In this document: positions 13,242 through 20,942 of the stretch, piece by piece
Layout of the letters: the number at the start of each line of letters is the position of its first letter
Position numbering within the stretch: the first letter of the stretch is position 1
Position numbers and translations under genes: made by a program
Assembly (NCBI GenBank): GCA_015064665.1
Contig: SVRU01000043.1
Coordinates: 1 to 23,209 of the forward strand
From: Oscillospiraceae bacterium
GTDB lineage: Bacteria; Bacillota_A; Clostridia; Oscillospirales; CAG-272
DNA: 23,209 bases
Direction: 5' to 3'
Notes under the pieces: model-generated
What the model was told of the DNA's origin: nothing
The model's database searches: none
What the model saw: the letters and a program-made list of their open reading frames with translations, nothing else

Positions 13242-14018
13242 TCATCTTACAAGCTCATCAAGTGTACCGAAGCTATAACCCATGTTTCGCCATTCGTCTA
13301 TAAGTGACGGTAAAATTTCTGCATTCGTACGAGATGTTGGATGCAAAAGAATTACTTCACCATTATGGGTGTTTTCGAGAATTTTTGCTTTTGACTTTTC
13401 CGCATCGGGTTGATTTTTATCGTCCCAATCGGCGTATCCGAAGCTCCAGAATATAGTTTTGTATCCAAGCTCATTTATAACTGAAATCGCCTTTTCGCTA
13501 TATCTTCCCTCGGGAAAACGAAAATACTTTGACATCTTGAGACCTGTAATCCTTTCATAATTTTCCTCAAGCCCCTTGACGTTTTCGGTTATCTTTTCCT
13601 TAGACTCACCGCTTAAGTTTTTATGATTCTTAGTGTGATTGCATACCAAATGACCTTCGTTTGCCATACGGACTACCAAATCGGTATTTTTATTTATAAT
13701 GTGATCAAGAACGAAAAATGCGGCAGGAACGTTTTTTTCCTTAAGTGTGTTCAGTATTTTTTCGATATTTCCGTTCTCGTATCCCGCATCAAAGGTCAGA
13801 TATATTCGTTTTGTTTCGGAATTGTCGTCAAGCTTTTTATCTAAATAAAACCCGTTATATTTTTCTATTATACTGTGCTCACGGGGAAGCTGAGGTTGTT
13901 TGTTACCGGCTCTTTTAATATACCAGCTGATGCCCTCGTCATTGGCAAATGCGCAAACCGCCGTAAAATTGAAAAGGATTGCAGCAATTAAAATCATTGA
14001 CACATACTTTATTTTCAT
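13242..14018 (-). CDS. pdaA: polysaccharide deacetylase, PdaA-like (spore cortex)
   Basis: A 258-aa secreted deacetylase. In B. subtilis PdaA deacetylates N-acetylmuramic acid during formation of muramic-delta-lactam in the spore cortex. Signal peptide or anchor: residues 1-26. The NodB-type motif 1 reads TFDAGYENGN (75-84), which is the PdaA variant of TFDDG, with D77 conserved. Metal ligands H128 and H132 lie in CNHTKNHKNLS, followed by RFPEGRYSE (motif 3), the WSFGYADWDD segment and the catalytic-His segment VILLHPTS. The start ATG 14018 has AGAGG just upstream. With spoIIID in the window it supports a sporulating host. Other MurNAc deacetylases of this clade are the main alternative. Confidence 0.85.
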   Translation of the reverse strand: MKIKYVSMILIAAILFNFTAVCAFANDEGISWYIKRAGNKQPQLPREHSIIEKYNGFYLDKKLDDNSETKRIYLTFDAGYENGNIEKILNTLKEKNVPAAFFVLDHIINKNTDLVVRMANEGHLVCNHTKNHKNLSGESKEKITENVKGLEENYERITGLKMSKYFRFPEGRYSEKAISVINELGYKTIFWSFGYADWDDKNQPDAEKSKAKILENTHNGEVILLHPTSRTNAEILPSLIDEWRNMGYSFGTLDELVR

Positions 14019-14103
14019 ACTTACCTCTTAATTGGTTTTGTATTATTTTTTGGAAGATACTTTGATTTATCCTTTGAAAATAAAGTTAAAAACGGAAAAA
14101 TAA

Positions 14104-14140
14104 GAAAAAGCCGCAGCTCTGATATTGAGCGCAGCTTTTC
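14104..14140 (-). terminator. terminator of the sugar-acid operon
   Basis: On the minus strand AAGCTGC and GCTC pair with GAGC and GCGGCTT (one bulged T), then TTTTT. It sits just after the GH28-like stop codon at 14147. Confidence 0.8.
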
Positions 14141-14146
14141 GATAGT

Positions 14147-15391
14147 TTATATAAACTCAACGTTATTTAATAAAACACCCTTACAGTGCGTAATATTAGG
14201 ATATGTACCATGATTTTTTGCCTGACTCTGTCCGCCGTGGAAGAATCTGTTTCCAAAAACGGAATAATTTATAAGCTCGAAGGTACAGCTTGAAAATCTT
14301 ACGTTTGTTATGGGATCCTCAGACCTGCCTACGATATAAATTCCCGCAGGACTTTTTGCATGAATTTCCGAGAAATAAATATTTTTCACGGCATTTATCA
14401 TTGTATCGGGATTATCCGCTATTTCTATTTTTATGGGAGGACCGAAATTGTTGTCCATTATGATATTATTGAAGGAAAGGTTTTCTATAAGCGTAGCCTC
14501 TCTTCCTATATCAAACGTGTAAAGAAGGTCGGGATTGAATTTCATGTAAGGCATAATTATTGCGATGCCAACAGAGGTATCAGTCATAACAAGATTTGAG
14601 AATGTACAGTTTTTGATAACGCCGTCATTCATCCAGCCTACTCTTATTCCGCTGGCATAGCTCGTGAGATTGCAGTTCGTTACAGTAACACGCTCGCATA
14701 TTTTGTTTTCAGCCAACGAAACGTTATTTGCTCTTATCACAATGCAATCGTCACCGCAAGTGATATCACAGTTGGAAATTGTAACGTTACGCGAAGAGTT
14801 GACGTGGATTCCGTCGTTATTGGGAAACTCAACGTCGGCAATGATTTTTATTCCGTCAATTTTGACGTAATCGCAATCACTTATCCAGTACGACCACCCC
14901 GCAGGCTGATTTATCATTGAAATATCTTCAATTCTTACATTTCGACATCCGGTAAAAAATACAACGCGAGGAGGCGTATTTTTATCAATGCGCTCGTACT
15001 TCCAATCTTTTTCGGGGGTTCTGATACGAACGAATTCAGAGCCGTTACAATCAATGATACCCATACCGGTGATAGATATGTTTTCGCTTTCCTCGGCATA
15101 TATGTAGCATGCGTTTCTGCCTCTGGGCAAAAGCTCGGATTTTACGTGCTTCACGTTTGCTCTTTCGGGGTAATCCGCACATCTCGGAGAACCAAGAAGC
15201 GTTGCGTTTGATTCTATATGAAGATTTATATTCGATTTCATAACTATGCTGCCAAACATATAGACGCCGCCTTCTACAAGCACAGTTCCTCCTCCATTTG
15301 AATAACAGGCGTCTATTGCGCTCTGAATAGCTATGGTGTTTATAGTTTTTCCGTCGCCGACGGCTCCAAAATCTTTGATATTAAACGTCAT
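14147..15391 (-). CDS. GH28-like (polygalacturonase-family) beta-helix protein
   Basis: A 414-aa right-handed beta-helix protein without a signal peptide, so probably cytosolic. The N-terminal DFGAVGDGKTIN start is the pectate-lyase/GH28 entry motif. NNDG (191-194) and GDD (213-215) correspond to the GH28 catalytic acids. The usual GHG and R-x-K motifs that follow are replaced by SYASGIRVG (244-252) and TSVGIAII, so activity on galacturonan is doubtful and another glycoside or sugar-acid conjugate is possible. The start has AAGGAG upstream and overlaps the end of the SDR gene by 11 bp, indicating translational coupling. It is the last gene of the operon. Confidence 0.8.
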   Translation of the reverse strand: MTFNIKDFGAVGDGKTINTIAIQSAIDACYSNGGGTVLVEGGVYMFGSIVMKSNINLHIESNATLLGSPRCADYPERANVKHVKSELLPRGRNACYIYAEESENISITGMGIIDCNGSEFVRIRTPEKDWKYERIDKNTPPRVVFFTGCRNVRIEDISMINQPAGWSYWISDCDYVKIDGIKIIADVEFPNNDGIHVNSSRNVTISNCDITCGDDCIVIRANNVSLAENKICERVTVTNCNLTSYASGIRVGWMNDGVIKNCTFSNLVMTDTSVGIAIIMPYMKFNPDLLYTFDIGREATLIENLSFNNIIMDNNFGPPIKIEIADNPDTMINAVKNIYFSEIHAKSPAGIYIVGRSEDPITNVRFSSCTFELINYSVFGNRFFHGGQSQAKNHGTYPNITHCKGVLLNNVEFI

Positions 15392-16175
15392 TCTTTATCT
15401 CCTTATTTATTATTGGATAGAGTTGAATATTATTTCCTCCGTCAACCACAAGCTCAGCTCCGGTCGTGTTTCTTGCAAGCTCTGCAAAATACCATGCGGC
15501 GTCTGCGATATCCTTGCCTACCGCAACGTCACCTATGGGGGTAAATCTTGACGGTACGTTGTTATAAAAATCAGGATTCTTGTCCCATCTGTCTGTCTTT
15601 ATCATTCCCGGGAGAACAGCATTTACACGAATGTTATACTTACCCAAATCAAGCGCCATAGCTCTCATCATTCCGAGTTGTCCGCCTTTTGATGCAATAT
15701 ATGCAATTCTATCCGGAATAGCTCTATAAGCCGTGTTGGAATTTATAAAAATGATATTTCCTCCACCATTTTTCTTCATTCTTTTCGCGGCATGCTCACA
15801 GATGCAGTAATTCCATATAATATTTGTGTTTATAACCTTTTGAAAATCGCTTATTGAAAATTCAAATACTTTCTGCTCAAGACCTTGATCCGCAGCATTG
15901 AGAACAAGCGTATTAATAATAAGACCTTTGGAGTCGAGATCATCAAACATATCGGATACTGCTTTTTCATTTATTTCGGTTGCGCTAATGAGGGATTCTA
16001 AAGTATAACCTATTATTTTTACGTTGGGAAACTTCTGTCTGTATGTTTCTTCGGCTTCTTGTACGCTTTCCGCTTTTCTGCCGGTGAATATAACGTTATA
16101 GCCTTCTGAGGCGAATTTTTCTACAATATCTACTCCGGTATTGATACAAGCTCCGGTAACGAGAACTGTCTTCAT
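15381..16175 (-). CDS. SDR-family NAD(P)-dependent oxidoreductase
   Basis: A 264-aa classical short-chain dehydrogenase/reductase. The cofactor loop is TGACINTG (7-14), the NAG-like motif is NAAD (93-96), and the catalytic residues are S146 (INSN), Y159 and K163 (YIASK). A conserved C-terminal VDGGNNIQ follows. The acidic or basic residue deciding NAD versus NADP is R33 in TGRK, suggesting NADP, an inference only. The start is ATG 16175 with AAGGAG 7 nt upstream; a longer frame to 16298 overlaps the upstream gene. It lies 10 bp after the dehydratase gene and overlaps the GH28 gene, so it likely oxidises or reduces a sugar or sugar acid in the same pathway. Confidence 0.88.
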   Translation of the reverse strand: MKTVLVTGACINTGVDIVEKFASEGYNVIFTGRKAESVQEAEETYRQKFPNVKIIGYTLESLISATEINEKAVSDMFDDLDSKGLIINTLVLNAADQGLEQKVFEFSISDFQKVINTNIIWNYCICEHAAKRMKKNGGGNIIFINSNTAYRAIPDRIAYIASKGGQLGMMRAMALDLGKYNIRVNAVLPGMIKTDRWDKNPDFYNNVPSRFTPIGDVAVGKDIADAAWYFAELARNTTGAELVVDGGNNIQLYPIINKEIKNDV

Positions 16176-16185
16176 AATTTTCTCC

Positions 16186-17346
16186 TTAAAAATAAAATTC
16201 GGTTTTTGCCGGTCTGATATCGGTAAGAGCTCCGGTGTAATGACGTAGATTATGTTCAATGTAAGGATGCTTAAGACATTCGTCCTCGTTGATATCAATG
16301 CCGAGTCCGGGCTTATCAGGTATTTTGATGTATCCGTTTTTGTAAGTAAGTTCTTCGTTAGTTACATCTTTACGCCATTTCACGTCGCTGTACATTATCT
16401 CAAGAATGCAGAAATTGGGACAACATGCCGCCAGCTGAAGTGTAGCGGCATTCGCTATTGGACCTGAGGGATTATGAGGCGCAAATGGTATATAATTGGC
16501 TTCGGCTATGGCAGCAATTTTTTTGAGCTCCATGATTCCTCCTGCGTGTGAAACGTCGGGCTGAATATAGTCACAAGCTCTTTTTCTGAACAACTCGTTG
16601 TAGTCAAATCTCGTATATAATCTTTCGCCTGCGGAAATAGCTACCGGAGATTTTGCTCTAACGGCCTCCAACGCTTCTAAGTTGTTCGGAGGCACGGGCT
16701 CCTCTAAAAACATAGGCTTAAATTGTGAAATTTCCCGAGCTATCTTTATGCCCGTAGGAACATCAAAACGTCCGTGAGCCTCTATAAGCAGGTCTACCGA
16801 ATCTCCAACCGCTTCGCGAACCGCGGCGATACAACGCAAGGATTTATCAAGCTCAGCGTTGGATATTTGCAGATAATTTTTACCAAAAGGATCCCATTTC
16901 ATAGCAGTAACGCCGCGTTTAACCGCTTCTTTTGCCTTTTCGGCGAATTCCTCCGGTTCTTTTGCTCCTGCGAACCAACCGTTAACGTAAATGCGGCATT
17001 CTTCGTTAACCTTGCCTCCAAGAAGCTGGTAAATCGGTACTCCGAGCGACTTTCCGAGAATATCCCAAAGAGCCATTTCAACCGCTGATAAAGCGCTCGT
17101 AAGGACTGCTCCTCCTCTCCAGTAAGCATCTCGGTATATGTCATGGTAGTGCTTTTCTATATGTCTTGGATCTTTACCCAAGAGATAGCTTTTTATATGC
17201 TCAATTGCTCCTACGAGGGCTTTTTCCTTGTACTCAAGCGTACCCTCGCCAACCCCGGTTATGCCTTCATCTGTATATACTTTTACAAACACCCAATTAG
17301 TGCGAAAACAGTCTACTACAAAAATTTTTATGTCTGTTATTTTCAC
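16186..17346 (-). CDS. enolase-superfamily sugar-acid dehydratase (D-galactonate dehydratase-like)
   Basis: A 386-aa member of the mandelate racemase/muconate lactonising group. Metal ligands E189 (LIEAHGRF), E215 (LEEPV) and E241 (SAGERLYTR), together with H191 and H291 (PHNPSGP), correspond to those of E. coli D-galactonate dehydratase, as does ISAGERLYTRFDYNELF and the DVSHAGG segment. It would convert an aldonic acid to a 2-keto-3-deoxy sugar acid. D-galactonate is the likeliest substrate, but this subgroup has several specificities. It starts with GTG at 17346 after GGAGAGG. It is the first gene of the operon, opposite an AraC regulator. No dedicated transporter or KDG kinase/aldolase is in the window. 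Confidence 0.85.
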   Translation of the reverse strand: MKITDIKIFVVDCFRTNWVFVKVYTDEGITGVGEGTLEYKEKALVGAIEHIKSYLLGKDPRHIEKHYHDIYRDAYWRGGAVLTSALSAVEMALWDILGKSLGVPIYQLLGGKVNEECRIYVNGWFAGAKEPEEFAEKAKEAVKRGVTAMKWDPFGKNYLQISNAELDKSLRCIAAVREAVGDSVDLLIEAHGRFDVPTGIKIAREISQFKPMFLEEPVPPNNLEALEAVRAKSPVAISAGERLYTRFDYNELFRKRACDYIQPDVSHAGGIMELKKIAAIAEANYIPFAPHNPSGPIANAATLQLAACCPNFCILEIMYSDVKWRKDVTNEELTYKNGYIKIPDKPGLGIDINEDECLKHPYIEHNLRHYTGALTDIRPAKTEFYF

Positions 17347-17379
17347 GTTAGCCTCTCCTATTGACTTTTTTATGTTTTT

Positions 17380-17385
17380 ATTATA
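17380..17385 (-). promoter_or_regulatory. probable activator-dependent promoter of the sugar-acid operon
   Basis: A perfect TATAAT (-10) lies about 34-39 nt before the GTG start, but no TTGACA-like box sits 16-18 nt upstream (TATTTT at best). This fits a promoter that needs the divergently encoded AraC protein. No clear direct-repeat operator was identified. Confidence 0.4.
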
Positions 17386-17454
17386 TAATATTTCTTAACA
17401 TTAAAATATCATTAAATTTGCATTTTTATTATATATCTTATCTTTAGGAGGATT

Positions 17455-18264
17455 ATGAAACAGATAATTTTACCCAATATCGTATCAATAGGAATATATA
17501 ATGCTCAGATTGCGATGAATAATAAAACTGTTTCCAAGAACAGAAAGACGACAATGTTTGAAATTGAGCTTCCCGTTGAGAGTGGTGGTATATCGTATAT
17601 TGACGATTCGCAGCATACCATTCTTGAAAATGTGGTTATTTGTGCAAAGCCGGGGCAACTTCGTCATACGAAACTTCCGTTTAAGTGTTATTACATCCAT
17701 ATGATACTGAACGAAGGAAAGCTGTTTGATCTGCTTTCTTTTTTTCCTGATTACATAGAAATAGAAAATCCATCAGAAATCCGAGAGATATTTATTCAGA
17801 TGTGTAATCATTACAACGCTTCAAATCCGGAGAGTGAAATTATTCTTCAAAGTCTTATATTAAGACTTATATATGCGTTAAATAAGCATAGTTTGCTTTT
17901 GAATGCCAAGCATACTCCAAAACAAAATAACCATACGACGATCAATAAAATTATTGAGTATATTAACGGCAATTTGACAGCCGATCTAAAACTTGAAGTT
18001 TTAGCCAAGAAGGCTAATTTCAGTCCGGTGTATTTTCACAAGCTTTTTAAGGCATCTACCGGTAGAACATTGAGAGAATATATTGAAGGACAAAAAATCA
18101 AAAAGTCAATTGAAATGCTAACGTCAACAGATCTTACTCTTACAGATATCGCTTATGAATGCGGTTTCTCATCACAATCATATTTTAGCTATGCCTTTAA
18201 GAAAAAAATGAATGTCACGCCTCGTGAATATGTGAAAAATATTTTAAAAGAATATGAAGTATAG
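17455..18264 (+). CDS. AraC-family transcriptional regulator
   Basis: A 269-aa regulator. The C-terminal 100 residues form the double helix-turn-helix of AraC proteins: LKLEVLAKKANFSPVYFHKLFKASTG near 183-205 and DLTLTDIAYECGFSSQSYFSYAFKKKMNVTPREY near 225-258. The N-terminal 150 residues form an AraC-type ligand/dimer domain (CAKPGQLRHTKLPFKCYYIHM). A strong TAGGAGG site precedes ATG 17455. It is divergent from the sugar-acid operon across 108 bp and likely controls it. The ligand is not predictable from sequence. Confidence 0.92.
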   Translation: MKQIILPNIVSIGIYNAQIAMNNKTVSKNRKTTMFEIELPVESGGISYIDDSQHTILENVVICAKPGQLRHTKLPFKCYYIHMILNEGKLFDLLSFFPDYIEIENPSEIREIFIQMCNHYNASNPESEIILQSLILRLIYALNKHSLLLNAKHTPKQNNHTTINKIIEYINGNLTADLKLEVLAKKANFSPVYFHKLFKASTGRTLREYIEGQKIKKSIEMLTSTDLTLTDIAYECGFSSQSYFSYAFKKKMNVTPREYVKNILKEYEV

Positions 18265-18305
18265 TATTTATTAGAGTGATAGGCTTTATAAACAAAGTAA
18301 TAAAT

Positions 18306-18337
18306 AAAGGGCGAGGACACAATGTTCCTCGCCCTTT
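18306..18337. terminator. terminator between the AraC gene and rpsU
   Basis: AAAGGGCGAGGA (18306-18317) and TCCTCGCCCTTT (18326-18337) are perfectly complementary around an 8-base loop, a 12-bp stem with A/T flanks. It serves both convergent genes. Confidence 0.85.
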
Positions 18338-18358
18338 ATATCTTATAAAAGCGATAAA

Positions 18359-18535
18359 TTACTTATACTTGCGCTTTCTTGCAGCCTCAGACTTCTTCTT
18401 GCGCTTTACGCTGGGCTTCTCATAATGCTCTCTCTTACGGAGCTCAGAAAGAACACCGGACTTAACGCACTGTCTCTTAAAACGACGAAGCGCGCTGTCA
18501 AGAGTCTCATTCTCTTTTACTCTAATCTCTGCCAT
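18359..18535 (-). CDS. rpsU: 30S ribosomal protein S21
   Basis: A small-subunit protein of 58 aa. The conserved start [22 protein letters not shown], the central [15 protein letters not shown] and the Arg/Lys-rich end are diagnostic. The start is ATG 18535, with AGGGAGG upstream; a longer frame to 18580 runs through the ribosome site. A consensus promoter lies at 18594-18622, so it is expressed alone. Confidence 0.97.
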   Translation of the reverse strand: MAEIRVKENETLDSALRRFKRQCVKSGVLSELRKREHYEKPSVKRKKKSEAARKRKYK

Positions 18536-18593
18536 CTCTATTTCCCCTCCCTTCGCTTTGCAAAGAGATAATAATCTCATAATTTACCTAAAT

Positions 18594-18622
18594 ATTATAT
18601 AGGATAAAACTCTTTTTGTCAA
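18594..18622 (-). promoter_or_regulatory. sigma-A promoter of rpsU
   Basis: On the minus strand TTGACA (18622-18617), a 17-nt spacer and TATAAT (18599-18594), a full consensus match. The leader of about 50 nt contains a small GAGAT-TATT-ATCTC hairpin. Confidence 0.85.
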
Positions 18623-18652
18623 TATGTTTTTTACAAAATTATTAAAAAGTTT

Positions 18653-18693
18653 TTCAAAAGCTGCACAACGGTACTTGTTTTCAGGCTTTTGAA
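18653..18693 (-). terminator. weak terminator overlapping the end of folD
   Basis: TTCAAAAGC (18693-18685 on the minus strand) pairs with GCTTTTGAA (18661-18653) around a 23-base loop, followed by AAACTTTTT. The first arm begins inside the last codons of folD. Confidence 0.4.
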
Positions 18694-19532
18694 CTGTTTT
18701 TTGCAGCAAAAACCGTATTTTGCATAAGCATTGAAATCGTCATAGGACCTACACCTCCGGGAACGGGAGTTATAAGCGATGCGATTTTTGATACGCCCTC
18801 AAACTCAACGTCACCCTTAAGCTTTCCGTCGGGCATACGGTTGATACCGACGTCGATAACAACGGCGCCCTCTTTAACCATATCGGAGGTTACGAATTCG
18901 GCTTTTCCAATTGCAACGACAAGGATATCGGCTCTTTTTGTCACCTCTGCAAGATTCTTTGTTTTAGAATGACATACCGTGACCGTTCCGCTCGCATTAA
19001 GCATAAGAAGCGCCATAGGCTTACCTACTATATTGCTTCTGCCGATTATTACGCATTCCTTCCCCTGAATATCGACTTTATAGTATTCAAGGAGCTTCAT
19101 AATTCCGGCGGGAGTGCAAGGCAGGAACGAATACTTCCCTTCAACTATTCTTCCAACGCTTTCGTGCGTAAACGCATCGACATCTTTTTTGGGAGAAATT
19201 CTCTCAATAACCTTCTTTTCGCTTATGTGCTTGGGCAGCGGGAGCTGAACGAGAATTCCGTGAATGCCGTCATCGTTATTAAGCTCGTCTATTTTAGCGA
19301 GCAACTCGTCCTCTGCGGTTTCCTCGGGCATATTTATCTGAATCGGAACTATTCCGGTCTCAATACAAGCCTTCTGCTTGTTTTTTACGTATACGGATGA
19401 TGCGGTATCGTTTCCGACGAGAATAACGGCAAGAGAGGGATTAATTCCCTCTTCCTTGAGCTTTGCCGCTTCTTCCTTTACGGATGCTCTCACAGATGCT
19501 GAAACGAGCTTACCGTCAATAATATTATTCAT
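18681..19532 (-). CDS. folD: bifunctional methylenetetrahydrofolate dehydrogenase/cyclohydrolase
   Basis: Interconverts 5,10-methylene-THF, methenyl-THF and 10-formyl-THF in one-carbon metabolism. The 283-aa length and motifs fit: the active-site YVKNKQKAC (Y48, K52), VQLPLPKHI, the cofactor segment GRSNIVGKPMALLML and the C-terminal signature PGGVGPMTISMLMQNT. The start is ATG 19532, with GAAGG about 8 nt upstream; a longer frame extending to 19757 is antisense-like and arginine-rich and is rejected. It follows lgt by 13 bp in the same direction, so the two are probably cotranscribed, which may reflect chance co-location rather than a shared pathway. Confidence 0.96.
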   Translation of the reverse strand: MNNIIDGKLVSASVRASVKEEAAKLKEEGINPSLAVILVGNDTASSVYVKNKQKACIETGIVPIQINMPEETAEDELLAKIDELNNDDGIHGILVQLPLPKHISEKKVIERISPKKDVDAFTHESVGRIVEGKYSFLPCTPAGIMKLLEYYKVDIQGKECVIIGRSNIVGKPMALLMLNASGTVTVCHSKTKNLAEVTKRADILVVAIGKAEFVTSDMVKEGAVVIDVGINRMPDGKLKGDVEFEGVSKIASLITPVPGGVGPMTISMLMQNTVFAAKNSSKA

Positions 19533-19545
19533 AAGATACCTTCGA

Positions 19546-20406
19546 TTATTTTTTACTTTTTGTTTCCTTTTTAGGTTTAACGTAAAGAGGCTTATTCGGC
19601 TTTTTGATCTGGAAATAGATAAGGAGCGACAGACAAACGGCAAATATAACCGCCGCAAGAACCTGTGACGTTCTGAATTCAAGACCAAACAAATTCGTAT
19701 ACAAGCTATCTGCGCGAAGTCCCTCGATGAACATTCTGCCAAGTCCGTACCAGCCAAACACCATAAGGAATATCTGACCGTCGTACTTTTTGTGCTTGTA
19801 GAAGATATTGATGAGAATAAAGCCGAGGATGTTCCACAGGGATTCGTAGAGGAACGTGGGGTGTACGTAAATCGTATTATAATATGTTATAGAGTTAGAT
19901 ACGCCCATGCGGCAGAAAATATCGGTTTCCGAGCCAAATGCCTCGCCGTTCATAAAGTTACCCCATCTGCCGATAGCCTGAGCGAGTATTATTCCGGGAG
20001 TGCAGCAATCCGCAAACGCAAAGAAATTGATTTTTTTGATATAAGCTACCGTAAATACGGTAATAGCGCCCGTAATTATACCGCCGTAAATCGCAAGACC
20101 GCCTTCTCTTACGTTGAAAACATCGGCTAACGAATGATAATGCTCAATTTCCGCCAAAACGTAATAAAGCCTTGCTCCAATAATTCCTATAGGAATAGTG
20201 AAAATTACAAAGTCAAGAACATCATCGAGTATTATGCCGATTTTTGCGGCTCTGAATACGGTATAGGTAACTGCGGCGATCATTCCGCAGGTGATTATTA
20301 GCGCATACCACGCAATCGGAACACCGAAGAGCGTGAAAGCTTCGCTGTTGACCGAAAATTCGCCTATTCCCAATCCGGGAAATGAAAGTTTTGAAATGCT
20401 TAGCAT
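19546..20406 (-). CDS. lgt: prolipoprotein diacylglyceryl transferase
   Basis: Attaches diacylglycerol from phosphatidylglycerol to the cysteine of prelipoproteins in the membrane. The 286-aa product has about seven hydrophobic segments and the family signature GRWGNFMNGEAFG, plus the GRMFIEGLRADSL segment near the end, and GGLAIYGGIITG (the usual AIHGG has Y here). The start ATG 20406 follows AGGAGG. The C-terminus is basic (KPKKETKSKK), expected inside the cell. Confidence 0.95.
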   Translation of the reverse strand: MLSISKLSFPGLGIGEFSVNSEAFTLFGVPIAWYALIITCGMIAAVTYTVFRAAKIGIILDDVLDFVIFTIPIGIIGARLYYVLAEIEHYHSLADVFNVREGGLAIYGGIITGAITVFTVAYIKKINFFAFADCCTPGIILAQAIGRWGNFMNGEAFGSETDIFCRMGVSNSITYYNTIYVHPTFLYESLWNILGFILINIFYKHKKYDGQIFLMVFGWYGLGRMFIEGLRADSLYTNLFGLEFRTSQVLAAVIFAVCLSLLIYFQIKKPNKPLYVKPKKETKSKK

Positions 20407-20465
20407 TCAATATCCTCCTTTGTCAATAAAATATAGATTATGGCAATCGTATGAAGCCAAGACTT

Positions 20466-20882
20466 TTATACTGTATACTTTTTGTCAAGAACGTCGGAAA
20501 TTGTGATGTTCTGTAATTTTGAAGCCAACTCTATGCTTATCTTATCAAATATGTGATGATATATACAAGCGGTTTTGTCAGTATTGAGAGCACAAGATTC
20601 ACCGTTACCGAGGCATCTTACAATAGCGATAGGACCGTCAATAAGCTCGATAACCTCCTTAAGCGTTATTTTATCGGGAGTTTTTTTCAGTTTGTATCCC
20701 CCTTTTGATCCCTTATATGACGTTACCAAATTGCCTTGAACAAGCTTATGGAGAATTTTAAGTGTAAAGCGCGGAGTTATCGACGTTTTTTCGGATAAAG
20801 AGGCGGCATCAATCACGTCTTGGTTAAGAGCCAGTGCGCTTATGATCCTCAGCGCATAATCGGATTCCAAAGTTATTCGCAT
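20466..20882 (-). CDS. Rrf2-family transcriptional regulator
   Basis: A 138-aa winged-helix regulator. The N-terminus (MRITLESDYALRIISALAL) and the ITPRFTLKILHKLVQGNLVTSYKGSKGGYKL recognition region match Rrf2 proteins. Three cysteines in CLGNGESCALNTDKTAC, followed by a histidine pair, resemble the Fe-S ligands of IscR/NsrR-type members, though spacing (7 and 9 residues) is wider than in E. coli IscR. It could sense iron-sulfur status, nitric oxide or cysteine; no iscS/nifU gene follows. The start ATG 20882 follows GGAGG. It is upstream of lgt on the same strand, with 59 bp between. Confidence 0.88.
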   Translation of the reverse strand: MRITLESDYALRIISALALNQDVIDAASLSEKTSITPRFTLKILHKLVQGNLVTSYKGSKGGYKLKKTPDKITLKEVIELIDGPIAIVRCLGNGESCALNTDKTACIYHHIFDKISIELASKLQNITISDVLDKKYTV

Positions 20883-20904
20883 AATACCTCCGAAGGATGC
20901 GAAA

Positions 20905-20928
20905 GGCTACCCATAGTATCAGGCAGCC
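20905..20928 (-). terminator. hairpin between the PRPP synthetase and Rrf2 genes
   Basis: GGCTGCC and GGTAGCC pair (one G-U) around a 10-base loop on the minus strand, followed only by TTTC. It may attenuate rather than end transcription into the Rrf2 gene. Confidence 0.35.
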
Positions 20929-20942
20929 CGCATAGAATTGAA

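Noticed and set aside
19533..19757. N-terminal extension of folD.
   Set aside because: It is Arg/Ser-rich, overlaps the lgt gene, and the homologous start MNNIIDGK has a ribosome site.
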